Made by a program: the position numbers and the translations under genes. This document shows, piece by piece, positions 36,627-48,607 of a stretch of 64,000 nt of DNA (positions within the stretch are counted from its first letter, which is position 1; every line of letters begins with the position of its first letter). This DNA comes from an uncultured Candidatus Binatia bacterium. Its GTDB lineage: Bacteria; Desulfobacterota; Binatia; UBA9968; JAJDTQ01. Location of the stretch: positions 124,001 through 188,000 of the forward strand of contig OY282432.1 in NCBI GenBank assembly GCA_958295985.1, given 5' to 3'. The notes below the pieces were generated by a model. It was not told where the DNA came from and searched no databases. It saw nothing but the letters and a program-made list of their open reading frames with translations.

Positions 36627-39314
36627 ATGGCATCACAGAGCATCGACACGTTTCACACCTCGTCTTCGCTGGACGTCGGGGACGACCGCTACCGGATCTA
36701 CCGGCTCGAAACCTTGGCGAAGGAGACCTCCCTGCCGGTGGACCGGCTGCCGTTTTCCTTGAAGATCCTCCTGGAGAACCTGCTCCGGTGCGAGGATGGC
36801 CGGCACGTATCCGCGGCCGACATCCGGGCGCTGGCGGGCTGGGACCCGGCTGCGAAGCCCGACAAGGAGATCGCCTTCATGCCGGCGCGCATCCTGTTGC
36901 AGGACCTCACCGGGGTTCCCGCCATCGTGGACCTGGCGGCCATGCGGGAGGGCATTCGGCGGCTGGGCGGCGACCCGGGCCGCATCAACCCGCTCCAGCC
37001 CGTGGACCTGGTCATCGACCACTCCGTGCAGGTGGACCACTTCGGCTCCGGTCAGGCGTTCGCCTCCAACTCGAAGCTGGAGTACGAGCGCAACCGGGAA
37101 CGGTACGCGTTCCTGCGCTGGGGCCAGAAAGCCTTCGACAACTTCAGCGTGGTGCCCCCCGACACCGGCATCGTCCATCAGATCAACCTGGAGTTCCTCG
37201 GCAAAGTGGTCTTCACCCGGCAGTCGAACGGCGACACCCTGGCGTATCCCGACACCCTGGTGGGCGCCGATTCCCACACGCCCATGATCAACGGGCTGGG
37301 GGTCGTGGGCTGGGGCGTGGGCGGCATCGAGGCCGAGGCCGCCATGCTGGGCCAGCCGCTCATCATGCTGATCCCCGAGGTCATCGGCTTCAAGCTCCAC
37401 GGCAGGCTTCCCGAAGGCGCCACCGCCACCGACCTGGTGCTGACCATCGTGCAGATGCTGCGCAAGAAGGGCGTGGTGGAGAAGTTCGTGGAGTTCTACG
37501 GTCCCGGGCTGTCGAGTCTGGCGCTGGCGGACCGGGCCACCATCGGCAACATGGCGCCGGAGTACGGCGCCACCGTGGGCTTCTTCCCGGTGGACAACGA
37601 GACGCTGGCGTACCTGAAGTTGTCGAACCGGAGTCCCGAGCTCATCAGCCTGGTGGATGCCTACTGCAAGGAGCAGGGCCTGTTCAGGACCGACGACACG
37701 CCGGACCCGGTCTTCTCCGACACCCTGGAACTCGACCTGGGCGAGGTGGAACCCAGTCTGGCGGGCCCCCGCCGGCCCCAGGACCGGGTGCCGCTGCGCG
37801 GCGTCAAGCAGGCCTTCGCCGAGGTGCTGCCCGGCATGAAGGGAGGCGAAACCGCCAGCCGCGTGCCGGTTCAACAGAACGGGGACTCCTTCGAGCTCAC
37901 CCACGGATCGGTGGTGATCTCGGCCATCACCAGTTGCACCAATACGTCCAACCCGTCCGTGATGGTGGGCGCGGGGCTGCTGGCCAAGAAGGCCGCGGCC
38001 CGGGGCCTCAAGGCCAAACCCTGGGTCAAGACCAGCCTGGCGCCGGGCTCCAAGGTCGTCACCGAGTACCTGAAACAGACGGGACTGCTGGAGCCCCTGG
38101 GAGAGATGGGGTTCCATCTGGTGGGCTATGGCTGCACCACCTGCGTGGGCAACGGAGGCCCGCTGCCGGACAACATCAACGACGCGATTCAGGAAGGCAA
38201 CCTGGTGACCACGGCCGTGCTTTCGGGCAACCGGAACTTCGAGGGCCGTATCCACCCCAACGTCCGGGCCAACTACCTGGCGTCGCCTCCCCTGGTGGTG
38301 GCCTACGCCATCGCCGGCAACATGGATGTGGACCTCTACAACGATCCCATCGGCCGGGACTCCGACGGGCGGCCGGTGATGCTGCGGGAGATCTGGCCCA
38401 CCCCCGAGGAGGTGCGCGCGGAGGTGGCCAGGGGGGTCACCGCCGATGCCTTCCGGAAGGAGTACGGCAACGTCTTCGAGGGAGACGACACGTGGCGGAG
38501 CATGCCGGTCCCCGAGGGAGAGCTCTTCGCCTGGGACGCCGACTCCACCTACGTCCGGCAGATCCCGTTCTTCGCCGGCATGCCCGCGGAGCCGGCCGAG
38601 CCCGGCGACATCGAGGGGGCGCGAGTCCTGGCCCTGCTGGGTGATTCGGTAACCACGGACCACATCTCGCCGGCCGGTTCCATCGAGCGGAACGGCCCGG
38701 CCGCGCGCTATCTCACCGAGCACGGCGTCGAGCCCAGGGACTTCAACCAGTACGGCGCCCGCCGGGGCAACCATGAGGTGATGATGCGCGGGACCTTCGC
38801 CAACGTGCGGCTGAGGAACCAGATTGCCCCGGGAACCGAGGGCGGCTGGACCGTGCACCAGCCCGACAACGAGCAGATGGCCATCTTCGACGCCGCCATG
38901 AAGTACCAGGAGGAAGGGACGCCGCTGATCGTCATCGCCGGCAAGGAGTACGGCACCGGATCGTCTCGGGACTGGGCCGCCAAGGGGCCGCGCCTCCTGG
39001 GCGTCAAGGCCGCCATCGTCGAGAGCTTCGAGCGCATCCACCGGAGCAACCTCATCGGCATGGGCATCCTGCCGCTGGAGTTCATGCCCGGCGAGAACGC
39101 GGAGTCGCTCGGGCTCACCGGCTTCGAGACCTACGACATCACCGGCGTGGCCGGCGGCCTGAGCGTGCGCAAGGAGTTGGAGGTCACCGCCACCCGGGAC
39201 ACCGGGGAGGTCACCACCTTCCGGGTGACCTGCCGCATCGACACGCCCGCGGAGCTGGCGTACCACCGGCACGGCGGCATCCTCGAGTACGTGCTCCGGC
39301 AACTGGCGGCATGA
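36627..39314 (+). CDS. acnA: aconitate hydratase AcnA
   Basis: TCA-cycle enzyme that interconverts citrate and isocitrate using a 4Fe-4S cluster. It is 895 aa, in the AcnA/IRP size class. Cluster cysteines are in SAITSCTNTSNP and YGCTTCVGNGG. VGADSHTPMINGLGV and the C-terminal swivelling domain (EYGTGSSRDWAAKG, NLIGMGILPL) are present. It is monocistronic in appearance: 188 bp upstream and a convergent gene downstream, with nothing recognisable in the 36439-36626 gap. Confidence 0.97.
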   Translation: MASQSIDTFHTSSSLDVGDDRYRIYRLETLAKETSLPVDRLPFSLKILLENLLRCEDGRHVSAADIRALAGWDPAAKPDKEIAFMPARILLQDLTGVPAIVDLAAMREGIRRLGGDPGRINPLQPVDLVIDHSVQVDHFGSGQAFASNSKLEYERNRERYAFLRWGQKAFDNFSVVPPDTGIVHQINLEFLGKVVFTRQSNGDTLAYPDTLVGADSHTPMINGLGVVGWGVGGIEAEAAMLGQPLIMLIPEVIGFKLHGRLPEGATATDLVLTIVQMLRKKGVVEKFVEFYGPGLSSLALADRATIGNMAPEYGATVGFFPVDNETLAYLKLSNRSPELISLVDAYCKEQGLFRTDDTPDPVFSDTLELDLGEVEPSLAGPRRPQDRVPLRGVKQAFAEVLPGMKGGETASRVPVQQNGDSFELTHGSVVISAITSCTNTSNPSVMVGAGLLAKKAAARGLKAKPWVKTSLAPGSKVVTEYLKQTGLLEPLGEMGFHLVGYGCTTCVGNGGPLPDNINDAIQEGNLVTTAVLSGNRNFEGRIHPNVRANYLASPPLVVAYAIAGNMDVDLYNDPIGRDSDGRPVMLREIWPTPEEVRAEVARGVTADAFRKEYGNVFEGDDTWRSMPVPEGELFAWDADSTYVRQIPFFAGMPAEPAEPGDIEGARVLALLGDSVTTDHISPAGSIERNGPAARYLTEHGVEPRDFNQYGARRGNHEVMMRGTFANVRLRNQIAPGTEGGWTVHQPDNEQMAIFDAAMKYQEEGTPLIVIAGKEYGTGSSRDWAAKGPRLLGVKAAIVESFERIHRSNLIGMGILPLEFMPGENAESLGLTGFETYDITGVAGGLSVRKELEVTATRDTGEVTTFRVTCRIDTPAELAYHRHGGILEYVLRQLAA

Positions 39315-39399
39315 CGTGACCGAGGAGGGACCGTAAGCGATTCGTTTCGCAGGGAACGGACGGGCGGACGGCTTGCGGTCCTTGACCCCTGACCGCGGC

Positions 39400-40275
39400 T
39401 CAGTGCGCTGACCCATTCATCATGACGAGGAACAGGCCCAGCGTCATGCTTGCCGCGCCCAGCAGCCGGACCCTTGCGTCTCCTTCGCCAAGGAGGCGCA
39501 CCCCCATCAGCGAGCCGATCAGGATGCTGACCTCACGGGCAGGCGCGATGTGGCTCACTGGTGTGACCCGCAAGGCCGTCAGCACGAGGACGTAGGCCAG
39601 CGGGTTCAGCAGGGCGACCCCCAAGGCTTCCCGCCGATGTTCCAACCAGGCCGTGCGCAACTCGCGCCGGCGGCGCATGGCGACAGGCGCCAGCAGGACG
39701 GCGCGTCCGCAGTTGGTGCCCCAGTCGAGCAGCAACGGCGCGATCGCCATTCCGCTTACGGCGTTCTTGTCCCATAACGTATAGCCGGCGATCACCACGC
39801 CGGTGGCCAGACCGTACATCACCGCGGCCCGAGACGGTCCTTTGCCGCGGGACCGGACGCCCCCGCCGCTCACGACGAAAACGCCCAGGATGATCAGCAT
39901 CCCGCCGGCAAGAACCCCGAGCGCGGGACGCTCCCCAAGGATCAGCACGGCGCCTATGGTAGCCAGGAAAGGCCCGGTGCCACGGGCGACGGGGTAGACC
40001 AGGGACAGGTCGCCCACGCGATATCCACGCTGCAGAACGCCGTAGTAGAGCGTATGCAGCACGCTGCTCCCCATGATCACGGCAACCGTCTTCGCGTCCA
40101 GGAGAGTCGGGCGATACCAGTTGAACACCACCACCGCGGGCAAGTACAGGCCCACGGACAACACGGCGAACAGCCACTGGAAAGCGGGCCCGCCTTGAGC
40201 CCTCTTGAGCAGGAGGTTCCACGCGGCGTGGATGAAGGCGGCCGTCAGTATGAGCGCGAGAGCGAAAAACGACAC
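39400..40275 (-). CDS. EamA/DMT-family exporter
   Basis: It is 291 aa with about ten hydrophobic segments and two EamA repeats. PVARGTGPFLATIGAVLILGE closes the first repeat and VSHIAPAREVSILIGSLMGV lies in the second. Inner membrane; likely export of a small metabolite, with the substrate unknown. Start MSFFALALILTAAFIHAAWN is typical. Convergent to acnA. Confidence 0.92.
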   Translation of the reverse strand: MSFFALALILTAAFIHAAWNLLLKRAQGGPAFQWLFAVLSVGLYLPAVVVFNWYRPTLLDAKTVAVIMGSSVLHTLYYGVLQRGYRVGDLSLVYPVARGTGPFLATIGAVLILGERPALGVLAGGMLIILGVFVVSGGGVRSRGKGPSRAAVMYGLATGVVIAGYTLWDKNAVSGMAIAPLLLDWGTNCGRAVLLAPVAMRRRRELRTAWLEHRREALGVALLNPLAYVLVLTALRVTPVSHIAPAREVSILIGSLMGVRLLGEGDARVRLLGAASMTLGLFLVMMNGSAH

Positions 40276-40443
40276 GGTCTTGCCTCAGGGAAGGAGTACG
40301 CGGTCGGTTCGAGTAGTCCGCACAATCGCCGTGGTGTCAAGGGAGACGCCCGCCTGGAACGCTGCTTGGCCATCGAATGGAGCCCCGGTCCCGGCGCGCC
40401 TTCAGGTGGACCTGCCCCGGCCCTTCTGGCATGAAGGTGGGCC

Positions 40444-41610
40444 ATGGGGGAGGAACGGCTCTCGGTTCGGGTCGTCCGCCGCATCAACGAGGTGCCGCGA
40501 GAAGCGTGGGATTCGCTCCTGCGGGACGGCTCGCCGTTCATGCGTTGGGACTGGCTGGACTGCCTGGAGGACTCGGGCTGCGTCTGCGACAAAACCGGGT
40601 GGGCGCCGCACCACCTCGTCGTCGAACGGGGCGAGGAGCTCCTCGGCGCCTGTCCCATGTACCTCAAGTCCCACAGCATGGGGGAGTTCGTCTTCGACCA
40701 CCAGTGGGCCGGCTACGCCATGCAGACGGGCATCGAATACTATCCCAAGATGCTCGTGGGCGTGCCCTTCACGCCGGTGGCGGGCTCTCGTTTCCTCACC
40801 GCTCCGGGAATCGACCGCAGGGGCGTCATCGCCGTCCTGGGCCGGGCACTGGTGGAGATCTGCCGCGGCAACGAGCTCTCGTCCATCCACGTCAACTTCT
40901 GCGACCGCGAAGAGATGGACGCGCTGGAGGAACTCGACTTCATCCCCAAGATCGGGCTCCAGTTCCACTGGGAAAACCGCGACTATGACACCTTCGCCGA
41001 CTACCTGGGCGCCTTCCGCAGCGAACGCCGCAACAAGATCAAGCGCGAGCGGCGGGAGCTGGACAACCAGGGCATCCGCATCCGCGCGCTACCCTATGAC
41101 GAGATCGGCCCGGACACGCAGCGCACCCTGTTCGAGCTGTACAAGCGCCACATCGACCGTCTCTACTACGGCCGGCAGTACCTGAACGGCCGCTTCTTCG
41201 ACGAACTGCTGAAGCGGCCCTACCCGTTCCTCTGTCCCATCGTGGCCCAACGCGACGGCCGCATCATCGCCGGCACCTTCAACGTCCGCGGCCCCAACGC
41301 CCTCTACGGCCGCTACTGGGGCGCCTTCGAGGACCACCGCTACCTGCACTTCAACGTCTGCTACTACGCCGCCATCCAGCACTGCATCGACGAGTCGCTG
41401 GACCGCTTCGAAGCCGGCGCCGGCGGCAGCTTCAAGAACCTCCGCGGCCTCGATCCGGCCAAGACCTACAGCGCCCACTACGTCCGGGACGAACGCTTCC
41501 GAAACGCCCTGGCCCGCTACCTGCAGGAAGAGCGCTCGGAAACCCTGGCCCGGCAGGAATATCTGCTGGAAGGGAGCCCGCTGAAGAAGGGGGAGGAGGG
41601 AGGCGGCTAG
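40444..41610 (+). CDS. FemAB-like GNAT-fold protein (PF04339 type)
   Basis: It is 388 aa, cytoplasmic, with the start LSVRVVRRINEVPREAWDSLL and SPFMRWDWLDCLEDSGCV. GACPMYLKSHSMGEFVFDHQWA and NARRRNKIKRER-like FRSERRNKIKRERRELDNQGI follow in the middle. This group resembles peptidoglycan interpeptide aminoacyltransferases, but the reaction is not established. It starts 168 bp from the divergent exporter and ends 36 bp before the convergent clpA. Confidence 0.88.
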   Translation: MGEERLSVRVVRRINEVPREAWDSLLRDGSPFMRWDWLDCLEDSGCVCDKTGWAPHHLVVERGEELLGACPMYLKSHSMGEFVFDHQWAGYAMQTGIEYYPKMLVGVPFTPVAGSRFLTAPGIDRRGVIAVLGRALVEICRGNELSSIHVNFCDREEMDALEELDFIPKIGLQFHWENRDYDTFADYLGAFRSERRNKIKRERRELDNQGIRIRALPYDEIGPDTQRTLFELYKRHIDRLYYGRQYLNGRFFDELLKRPYPFLCPIVAQRDGRIIAGTFNVRGPNALYGRYWGAFEDHRYLHFNVCYYAAIQHCIDESLDRFEAGAGGSFKNLRGLDPAKTYSAHYVRDERFRNALARYLQEERSETLARQEYLLEGSPLKKGEEGGG

Positions 41611-41646
41611 CCTTCGGCTACGATGCCGTGGGCCGCGTAACGGCCG

Positions 41647-43890
<2,244 letters not shown>

Positions 43891-43891
43891 G

Positions 43892-44206
43892 TCATTCCTC
43901 TTCGATGCTGCACTTGAGCGGATACTCGTACTGGCGCGCCAGACCCTCCACCGTCTTCACCTTGGTCTCGGCCACCTCGTAGGGATAGACCCCGGCCACG
44001 CCGATGCCCTTCCGGTGTACGTGCAACATGATCTGAACGGCCTCGGTGTTGTCCTTGTTGAAGACGTACTCCAGGATCTGGACCACGAACTCCTTGGTGG
44101 TGTAGTCGTCGTTGTGCAGCAGCACCTTGAAGAGAGACGGCCGCTTGAGCTTCTTCTCGGTTTCAACGACAACGTCACGGTCCAGGTCGCGCTGGTGTTC
44201 GCTCAT
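43892..44206 (-). CDS. clpS: ClpS adaptor
   Basis: N-degron adaptor for ClpAP, 104 aa. The binding-site region is LFKVLLHNDDYTTKEFVVQIL, and MLHVHRKGIGVAGVYPYEVAETKV follows. The stop is adjacent to the clpA start, the standard pair. A 70-bp gap upstream separates it from the cupin gene. Confidence 0.97.
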   Translation of the reverse strand: MSEHQRDLDRDVVVETEKKLKRPSLFKVLLHNDDYTTKEFVVQILEYVFNKDNTEAVQIMLHVHRKGIGVAGVYPYEVAETKVKTVEGLARQYEYPLKCSIEEE

Positions 44207-44276
44207 CGAGGGCCTCCCGAAAACCCAACCGCGCCGCCCATGTTAGTACGAGCGGGGCGAGGGTTCAACGGAGCTT

Positions 44277-44681
44277 CTATGCCTTCTTCCAGCGGGGCAC
44301 CTTGTCCCGGTGCGGGATGCCGTCGCCGAAAAGCGTCCGGCCGCCCAGGGGAAAGTCCTTCGGCGGGATCCCTCCCATGATCAGGAACACCACGTCCCGC
44401 CCGGAGTCGTTGCCGATGGCCCGGTTGACCTCGGGACTGACCCGGACGATGGTCCCCTCGGGCATGGGTATCCTGCGGCCGTCCAGGATGAGGGTGCCTT
44501 CGCCCTTGAGGGTGATGAACACCTCCTCCTGCACCTTGTGCTGGTGCACGTACTCCGCGCCCTTGCCCGGCTTGATGCGGACGATGCCGAAACCGACCCC
44601 TTCGCAGTTCAGCCTGCGCGCCAGAAACTCCTTGTCCTTCACGTCCTTGATGGGCATGGACAGCTTGTTGTACTTGGCCAT
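44277..44681 (-). CDS. cupin domain protein
   Basis: It is 134 aa with one cupin barrel: EYVHQHKVQEEVFITLKGEGTLILDG (first motif, two His) and MPEGTIVRVSPEVNRAIGN (second motif). Metal-binding residues are partly conserved. Function is unknown; it could be a small isomerase, dioxygenase or sugar-binding protein. It is downstream of ilvD with a hairpin and a duplicated 14-mer between. Confidence 0.85.
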   Translation of the reverse strand: MAKYNKLSMPIKDVKDKEFLARRLNCEGVGFGIVRIKPGKGAEYVHQHKVQEEVFITLKGEGTLILDGRRIPMPEGTIVRVSPEVNRAIGNDSGRDVVFLIMGGIPPKDFPLGGRTLFGDGIPHRDKVPRWKKA

Positions 44682-44702
44682 GGCAACCTCCTCGAAAGAA
44701 TA

Positions 44703-44730
44703 GAATAGCCCGTTAAGAATAGCCCGTTAA
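44703..44730. repeat. perfect 14-bp tandem duplication
   Basis: GAATAGCCCGTTAA occurs twice in direct succession (44703-44716 and 44717-44730), between the cupin start and ilvD. It probably arose by slippage. Confidence 0.8.
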
Positions 44731-44738
44731 CGTCCGAG

Positions 44739-44768
44739 CCGTCGTTCCGGCTTGCGCCGCAACGACGG
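44739..44768 (-). terminator. hairpin downstream of ilvD
   Basis: CCGTCGTT (44739-44746) and AACGACGG (44761-44768) form a perfect 8-bp stem, with an inner GGC/GCC. It lies just past the ilvD stop, but no T-run follows, so it may be a Rho-aided terminator or an RNA-stability element. Confidence 0.4.
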
Positions 44769-44782
44769 GTTCGGGCAATCCC

Positions 44783-46456
44783 CTACCCTGTTACCGCGCC
44801 CTCCGCGGCCGACGACACGAGCCGGGCGTACTTGGCCATGACGCCGGTGGCATAGCGGGGCTCCGGCGCCTTCCATTGGCGCAGACGCTTGTCCACCTCG
44901 TCCTCGGACAGCTCCACGTCCAGCCGTCTGGCGTCGACGTCGAACACGATGGTGTCGCCGTCCCGTATCGCGGCGATGGGACCGCCCTTGGCCGCCTCCG
45001 GAGCCACGTGGCCGGCCATGAGGCCGTGTGTCGCACCGGAGAACCGGCCGTCGGTCAGGAGCGCCACGGACTCGCCCAGGCCGGCGCCAACCAGGGCCGC
45101 GGTCACGCCCAGCATCTCGCGCATGCCCGGACCTCCCATGGGCCCTTCGTAGCGGATCACCACCACGTCGCCCGCCTCGATCTCGCCGTTCTGCACCGCC
45201 TTGAAGGAGTCCTCCTCGCGGTCGAACACCCGCGCCGGACCGCTGTGCCGGGTGCGCTCGTGGCCGGCGACCTTGACCACGCAACCCTCCGGCGCGAGAT
45301 TGCCCCTGAGGATCACGAGCCCACCCGTGGGCTTCAGGGGCTCGGACACCGGGCGCACCACCTCCTGGCCCGGCGTTTCCTCCACTCCTCGGGTTTCCTC
45401 GTCGAGAGTCCGTCCGGTGACGGTCATGCAATCGCCGTTCAGCCGGCCCGCGTCCAGCAGACGGCGCGCCACCAGCGGGACGCCGCCCGCCCGGTAAAGG
45501 TCGTTGGCCACGAACCGGCCGCCGGGTTTGAGGTCCGCGATCAGCGGGGTCCCGGAACTGATGCGGTCGAAGTCGTCGATGCGCAGATCCACCTTCGCTT
45601 CGCGCGCCACGCCGAGCAGGTGCAGCACGCCGTTGGTGGAGCCGCCGGTGGCCGCCACCGCGGCAATGGCGTTCTCCAGCGCCGTGCGCGTGATGATCTG
45701 CCGCGCGGTGAGGTTCTTCCGCACGAGATCCATGACCATCTCGCCGGCGCGGAACGCGACGTCGTCCTTCCGGTCGTCCATGGCCGGCACGCTGGCGGTG
45801 CCGATGGGGGAGATCCCCAGGATCTCGAAGGCGGTGGCCATGGTATTGGCGGTGAACTGTCCGCCGCATGCCCCCGGCCCGGGACAGGCGTGGCTCTCGA
45901 GATCCAGCAGCTCGGCATCGGTCATCTTCTTGGCCGCGTGGGCGCCGACCCCCTCGAACACGTCCTGGATGGTCACGTCGCGCCCCTGGAACCGGCCCGG
46001 CATGATGGAGCCGCCGTAGAGCATCAGCGACGGCAGGTCCAGCCGCGCCAGCGCCATGACCGTGCCCGGGATGGTCTTGTCGCAGCCCGACAGCGCCACC
46101 ACCGCGTCGAACAGATGCCCGCGGGTGACCAACTCGATGGAATCGGCAATGACCTCGCGGCTGATGAGCGAGGCCTTCATCCCTTCGGTGCCCATGGAGA
46201 TGCCGTCGGAGACCGCCACGGTATTGAACTCGATGGGCGTTCCGCCCGCGGCGCGAACCCCCTCCTTCACCTTGGCCGAGAGCCGGCGCAGGTGGAAGTT
46301 GCACGGCATGACCTCGATCCAGGTGTTGGCGATGCCCACCAGAGGCCGGTCGAGATCCTCATCCGTCAACCCCACCGCCTTGAACATGGCCCGGGAGGGC
46401 GCCCGATCCGGCCCCTGGGTGATGGCCCGGCTGTGTCGATTCAATGGTTCCGGCAT
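44783..46456 (-). CDS. ilvD: dihydroxy-acid dehydratase
   Basis: Fe-S enzyme of branched-chain amino acid synthesis, 557 aa. [34 protein letters not shown] and [19 protein letters not shown] carry the cluster cysteines, and [11 protein letters not shown] is at the C-terminal part. It is monocistronic by appearance; the island genes start divergently 327 bp away. Start [25 protein letters not shown] is normal for the family. Confidence 0.96.
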   Translation of the reverse strand: MPEPLNRHSRAITQGPDRAPSRAMFKAVGLTDEDLDRPLVGIANTWIEVMPCNFHLRRLSAKVKEGVRAAGGTPIEFNTVAVSDGISMGTEGMKASLISREVIADSIELVTRGHLFDAVVALSGCDKTIPGTVMALARLDLPSLMLYGGSIMPGRFQGRDVTIQDVFEGVGAHAAKKMTDAELLDLESHACPGPGACGGQFTANTMATAFEILGISPIGTASVPAMDDRKDDVAFRAGEMVMDLVRKNLTARQIITRTALENAIAAVAATGGSTNGVLHLLGVAREAKVDLRIDDFDRISSGTPLIADLKPGGRFVANDLYRAGGVPLVARRLLDAGRLNGDCMTVTGRTLDEETRGVEETPGQEVVRPVSEPLKPTGGLVILRGNLAPEGCVVKVAGHERTRHSGPARVFDREEDSFKAVQNGEIEAGDVVVIRYEGPMGGPGMREMLGVTAALVGAGLGESVALLTDGRFSGATHGLMAGHVAPEAAKGGPIAAIRDGDTIVFDVDARRLDVELSEDEVDKRLRQWKAPEPRYATGVMAKYARLVSSAAEGAVTG

Positions 46457-46783
46457 GTACGTCGTCTCCTACCTCCGGCCATGGCGCGAGGGATCTTCTC
46501 CGCGTGGAGTGTGCGGCCCCTGAGCGTCTCGACCCCGTCCGATGGCCAAGGAACGTCCGCTGAAATAATGCCGTATAAACCAATGTTCACTGGATATTGC
46601 AAGCCTGCATCCGGGCGTCGGTGCACCGGAGGTTTGACCAGGGACGGGAACTCGCGTTACCTGTTACGCAACACTAAATCCTCTTCCTTCAGTGATGTTG
46701 ACGTCGGCCCTGTATTGGGATACGCCTTCCGGCAACGTTCGACGCTGTGCCGGGATCGGCCTTTCCCCGGAGCCATCGACCCG
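46457..46783. other. 327-bp divergent intergenic region, AT-richer
   Basis: No gene was recognised. The stretch from about 46560 to 46760 looks lower in GC than the flanks, like the two-gene island it borders. A TTGACC at 46634 and TTACCT at 46657 (17-bp spacing) form a weak possible promoter for the plus strand. No hairpin or inverted repeat stood out. Confidence 0.5.
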
Positions 46784-47224
46784 ATGCCCATACGTCAAGG
46801 AAACAATCCCAAACGGAGGATCATCCCGCGGAACGAGCTCGATCTTGAAGATCTGGGCCGTCTAGCCGAAGAGGCGCGTTACGTGGGCAGCGCCCATCAC
46901 AAAAGCAAACCCGCGGATTACGGGTTTACGCCGCCAACGAGTCCGCGCCCGAACAAGTCTCTCTGCGACAGAAAACGAATCGTGAGGAAAGGGGAAGCGA
47001 AAGCGCTTTTTCTCCAAGGGCTGTCGCGAGGCATGGTGAGCCGCTATGCGAAGAACGGCTTTCCCAAATACGTCTGGGCGGTTGACCGGGACGGTGAAGT
47101 GTACGAAGCCAAGGTGGGAAGTGATGGGCAGAGCTACCACGGCTACGCTCTGAGCGCAGACGAGGAGCGAGACCAGTGTCGATTGGTGATCACGGAATGG
47201 ACGGCGAGGGCCGGGACAAGCTAA
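46784..47224 (+). CDS. unrecognised basic protein, first gene of a two-gene island
   Basis: It is 146 aa from the ATG at 46784 (MPIRQGNNPKRRIIPRNELD). The frame is open upstream but unrelated. Visible features are GSAHHKSKPADYGFTPP, PRPNKSLCDRKRIV with a single Cys, and GFPKYVWAVDRDGEVYEAKVG followed by YHGYALS. It has a compact, soluble, charged profile with no signal peptide or membrane segment. It overlaps the next gene by 49 bp, so the two are co-translated. Function is not recognised; it could be a small toxin or effector partner of the ImmA-like protein (inference). Confidence 0.7.
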   Translation: MPIRQGNNPKRRIIPRNELDLEDLGRLAEEARYVGSAHHKSKPADYGFTPPTSPRPNKSLCDRKRIVRKGEAKALFLQGLSRGMVSRYAKNGFPKYVWAVDRDGEVYEAKVGSDGQSYHGYALSADEERDQCRLVITEWTARAGTS

Positions 47225-48549
47225 CGTTTTCCCTCGACCCCGAAACCCTGGACGAGGGATCGGCGGAAGAGAAGGCGGGCTTCGGCACGATCAAGGTCGT
47301 GGCGGATGGACACTGCCTGACCGAGGGATTCGACGGGCACGTACAGATCTATCGGGACGGCCCGCTCGCCTCCGGTTACCACCTTGCCGAATGGCTGATC
47401 TGGAACTGGTGGCGTCTGCGGTGGGAGCCGCCTCGCCCACAAGTTCATCGCACCCTTGAGTGGGCGTTTGCACACCGCATGTCAACGATCGGCGAAGGTT
47501 ACGTCTGGCCGAACGTCACCATTTATTCGGACGGATTCCAGTCCGTGCTGACGTCGGAACGATCGTCGCAACACAACACCGGATCGTTCCGCTACTTCGG
47601 CGGGCCAACGGCATCCATTCCGGCGAAATGCCTGGAATCGGCGATCGACCGCTTCGCGTCAGACGTCCTGAAACGCCTGAGGGAGGCGGAGCTTGGCGAT
47701 ACCAACCTCCACCGCCTTTGGGGTGATCTTCGAATCGAGCGGGAAGACCCTACCGTATCATGCTTCCGCCGGCTGGAAGCTCTCCTCGGCCGCGACCCTG
47801 GCGAGGCCGATGCAAAGGAGATCGAACGTCATCTCGCCGATGCTGCCGACCTCGGCGAAGATGCGCTGGAAGAAGTCGCCGCCGGTACCGAGCCCCGTGC
47901 CCAGGGGCCGATCGACATGTTGTCGGCGGTCCGGATCAAGGAGATCGCGAAGCAGCAGGGTTTCGATGCGAAACCTGCCGACGCAGTTCGATTGGATTCC
48001 GGAACGAGTCTCCCGGTATGGGAAGAAATCGAGGCTTGGCGTGTAGGTGAGGCCGCCGCAGACGCGATTCGCCGTCAAGAGCAACTGGGCATGGAGCCTA
48101 TCGGCAATGCCCGTCTTGTCGAGATTGCCGGAACGACGGCTCCCGCAATTTCAGATCTCACGAGACGCTCCGACGAGCTGGCCTTCGCCCTCGACAACGA
48201 CGGCGAGGGTACGCGAATGGCATTCCGGTCCAAAGGGGGGGAGACAGGGCGCCGCTTCGAACTTGCCCGGCTGATCGGTGACCGGTTGTTCGGCGGCACC
48301 GGCCCGCTTTTCCCCGTAACGCAAGCATACGGCTATCGGCAACGAGCACAACGGGCCTTCGCGGCAGAGCTATTGAGTCCGTTCGACGCGGTGAACGAGA
48401 TGCTTGGAAACGACGACTCCGACGAAAAGCAGGCGGACATCGCCCAACACTACCAAGTCTCGCCGAGGGTGATCCAGACTCTACTGGTGAACAAGGGACG
48501 TATCTCTCTGCAAGACGCCCCCGATCTTCTCGACCGTACCCACTATTGA
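47176..48549 (+). CDS. protein with degenerate ImmA/IrrE-like domain
   Basis: It is 457 aa from GTG 47176 (SD AGGAG 10 nt upstream; ATG 47197 is an alternative). The first ~240 residues are not recognised (Trp-rich WLIWNWWRLRWEPPRP near 73-88). The C-terminal half resembles ImmA/IrrE: GRRFELARLIGDRLF (about 358-372), then AQRAFAAELLSPFDAV (about 391-406) and a helix-turn-helix-like IAQHYQVSPRVIQTLLVNKG. The zinc motif HExxH is missing (ARLIGD in its place) and the later Glu is Gln, so it is probably not a peptidase. Such proteins are common in toxin-antitoxin and phage-control loci. Confidence 0.7.
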   Translation: MSIGDHGMDGEGRDKLTFSLDPETLDEGSAEEKAGFGTIKVVADGHCLTEGFDGHVQIYRDGPLASGYHLAEWLIWNWWRLRWEPPRPQVHRTLEWAFAHRMSTIGEGYVWPNVTIYSDGFQSVLTSERSSQHNTGSFRYFGGPTASIPAKCLESAIDRFASDVLKRLREAELGDTNLHRLWGDLRIEREDPTVSCFRRLEALLGRDPGEADAKEIERHLADAADLGEDALEEVAAGTEPRAQGPIDMLSAVRIKEIAKQQGFDAKPADAVRLDSGTSLPVWEEIEAWRVGEAAADAIRRQEQLGMEPIGNARLVEIAGTTAPAISDLTRRSDELAFALDNDGEGTRMAFRSKGGETGRRFELARLIGDRLFGGTGPLFPVTQAYGYRQRAQRAFAAELLSPFDAVNEMLGNDDSDEKQADIAQHYQVSPRVIQTLLVNKGRISLQDAPDLLDRTHY

Positions 48550-48607
48550 AGAAAACCGGGATCCCGATTCATCGGCGTTCCTCTCCGCACTTCAACACGC
48601 CCCGTCC

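Noticed and set aside
36633..39416. 927-aa minus-strand ORF opposite acnA
   Set aside because: GC-rich shadow of a clear aconitase on the plus strand; no family features, composition rich in His, Gly, Arg.
46560..46783. Possible N-terminal extension of the island protein (MPYKPMFTGYCK...)
   Set aside because: The stretch has no conserved look, and ATG 46784 gives a compact protein; the upstream part looks like intergenic sequence.
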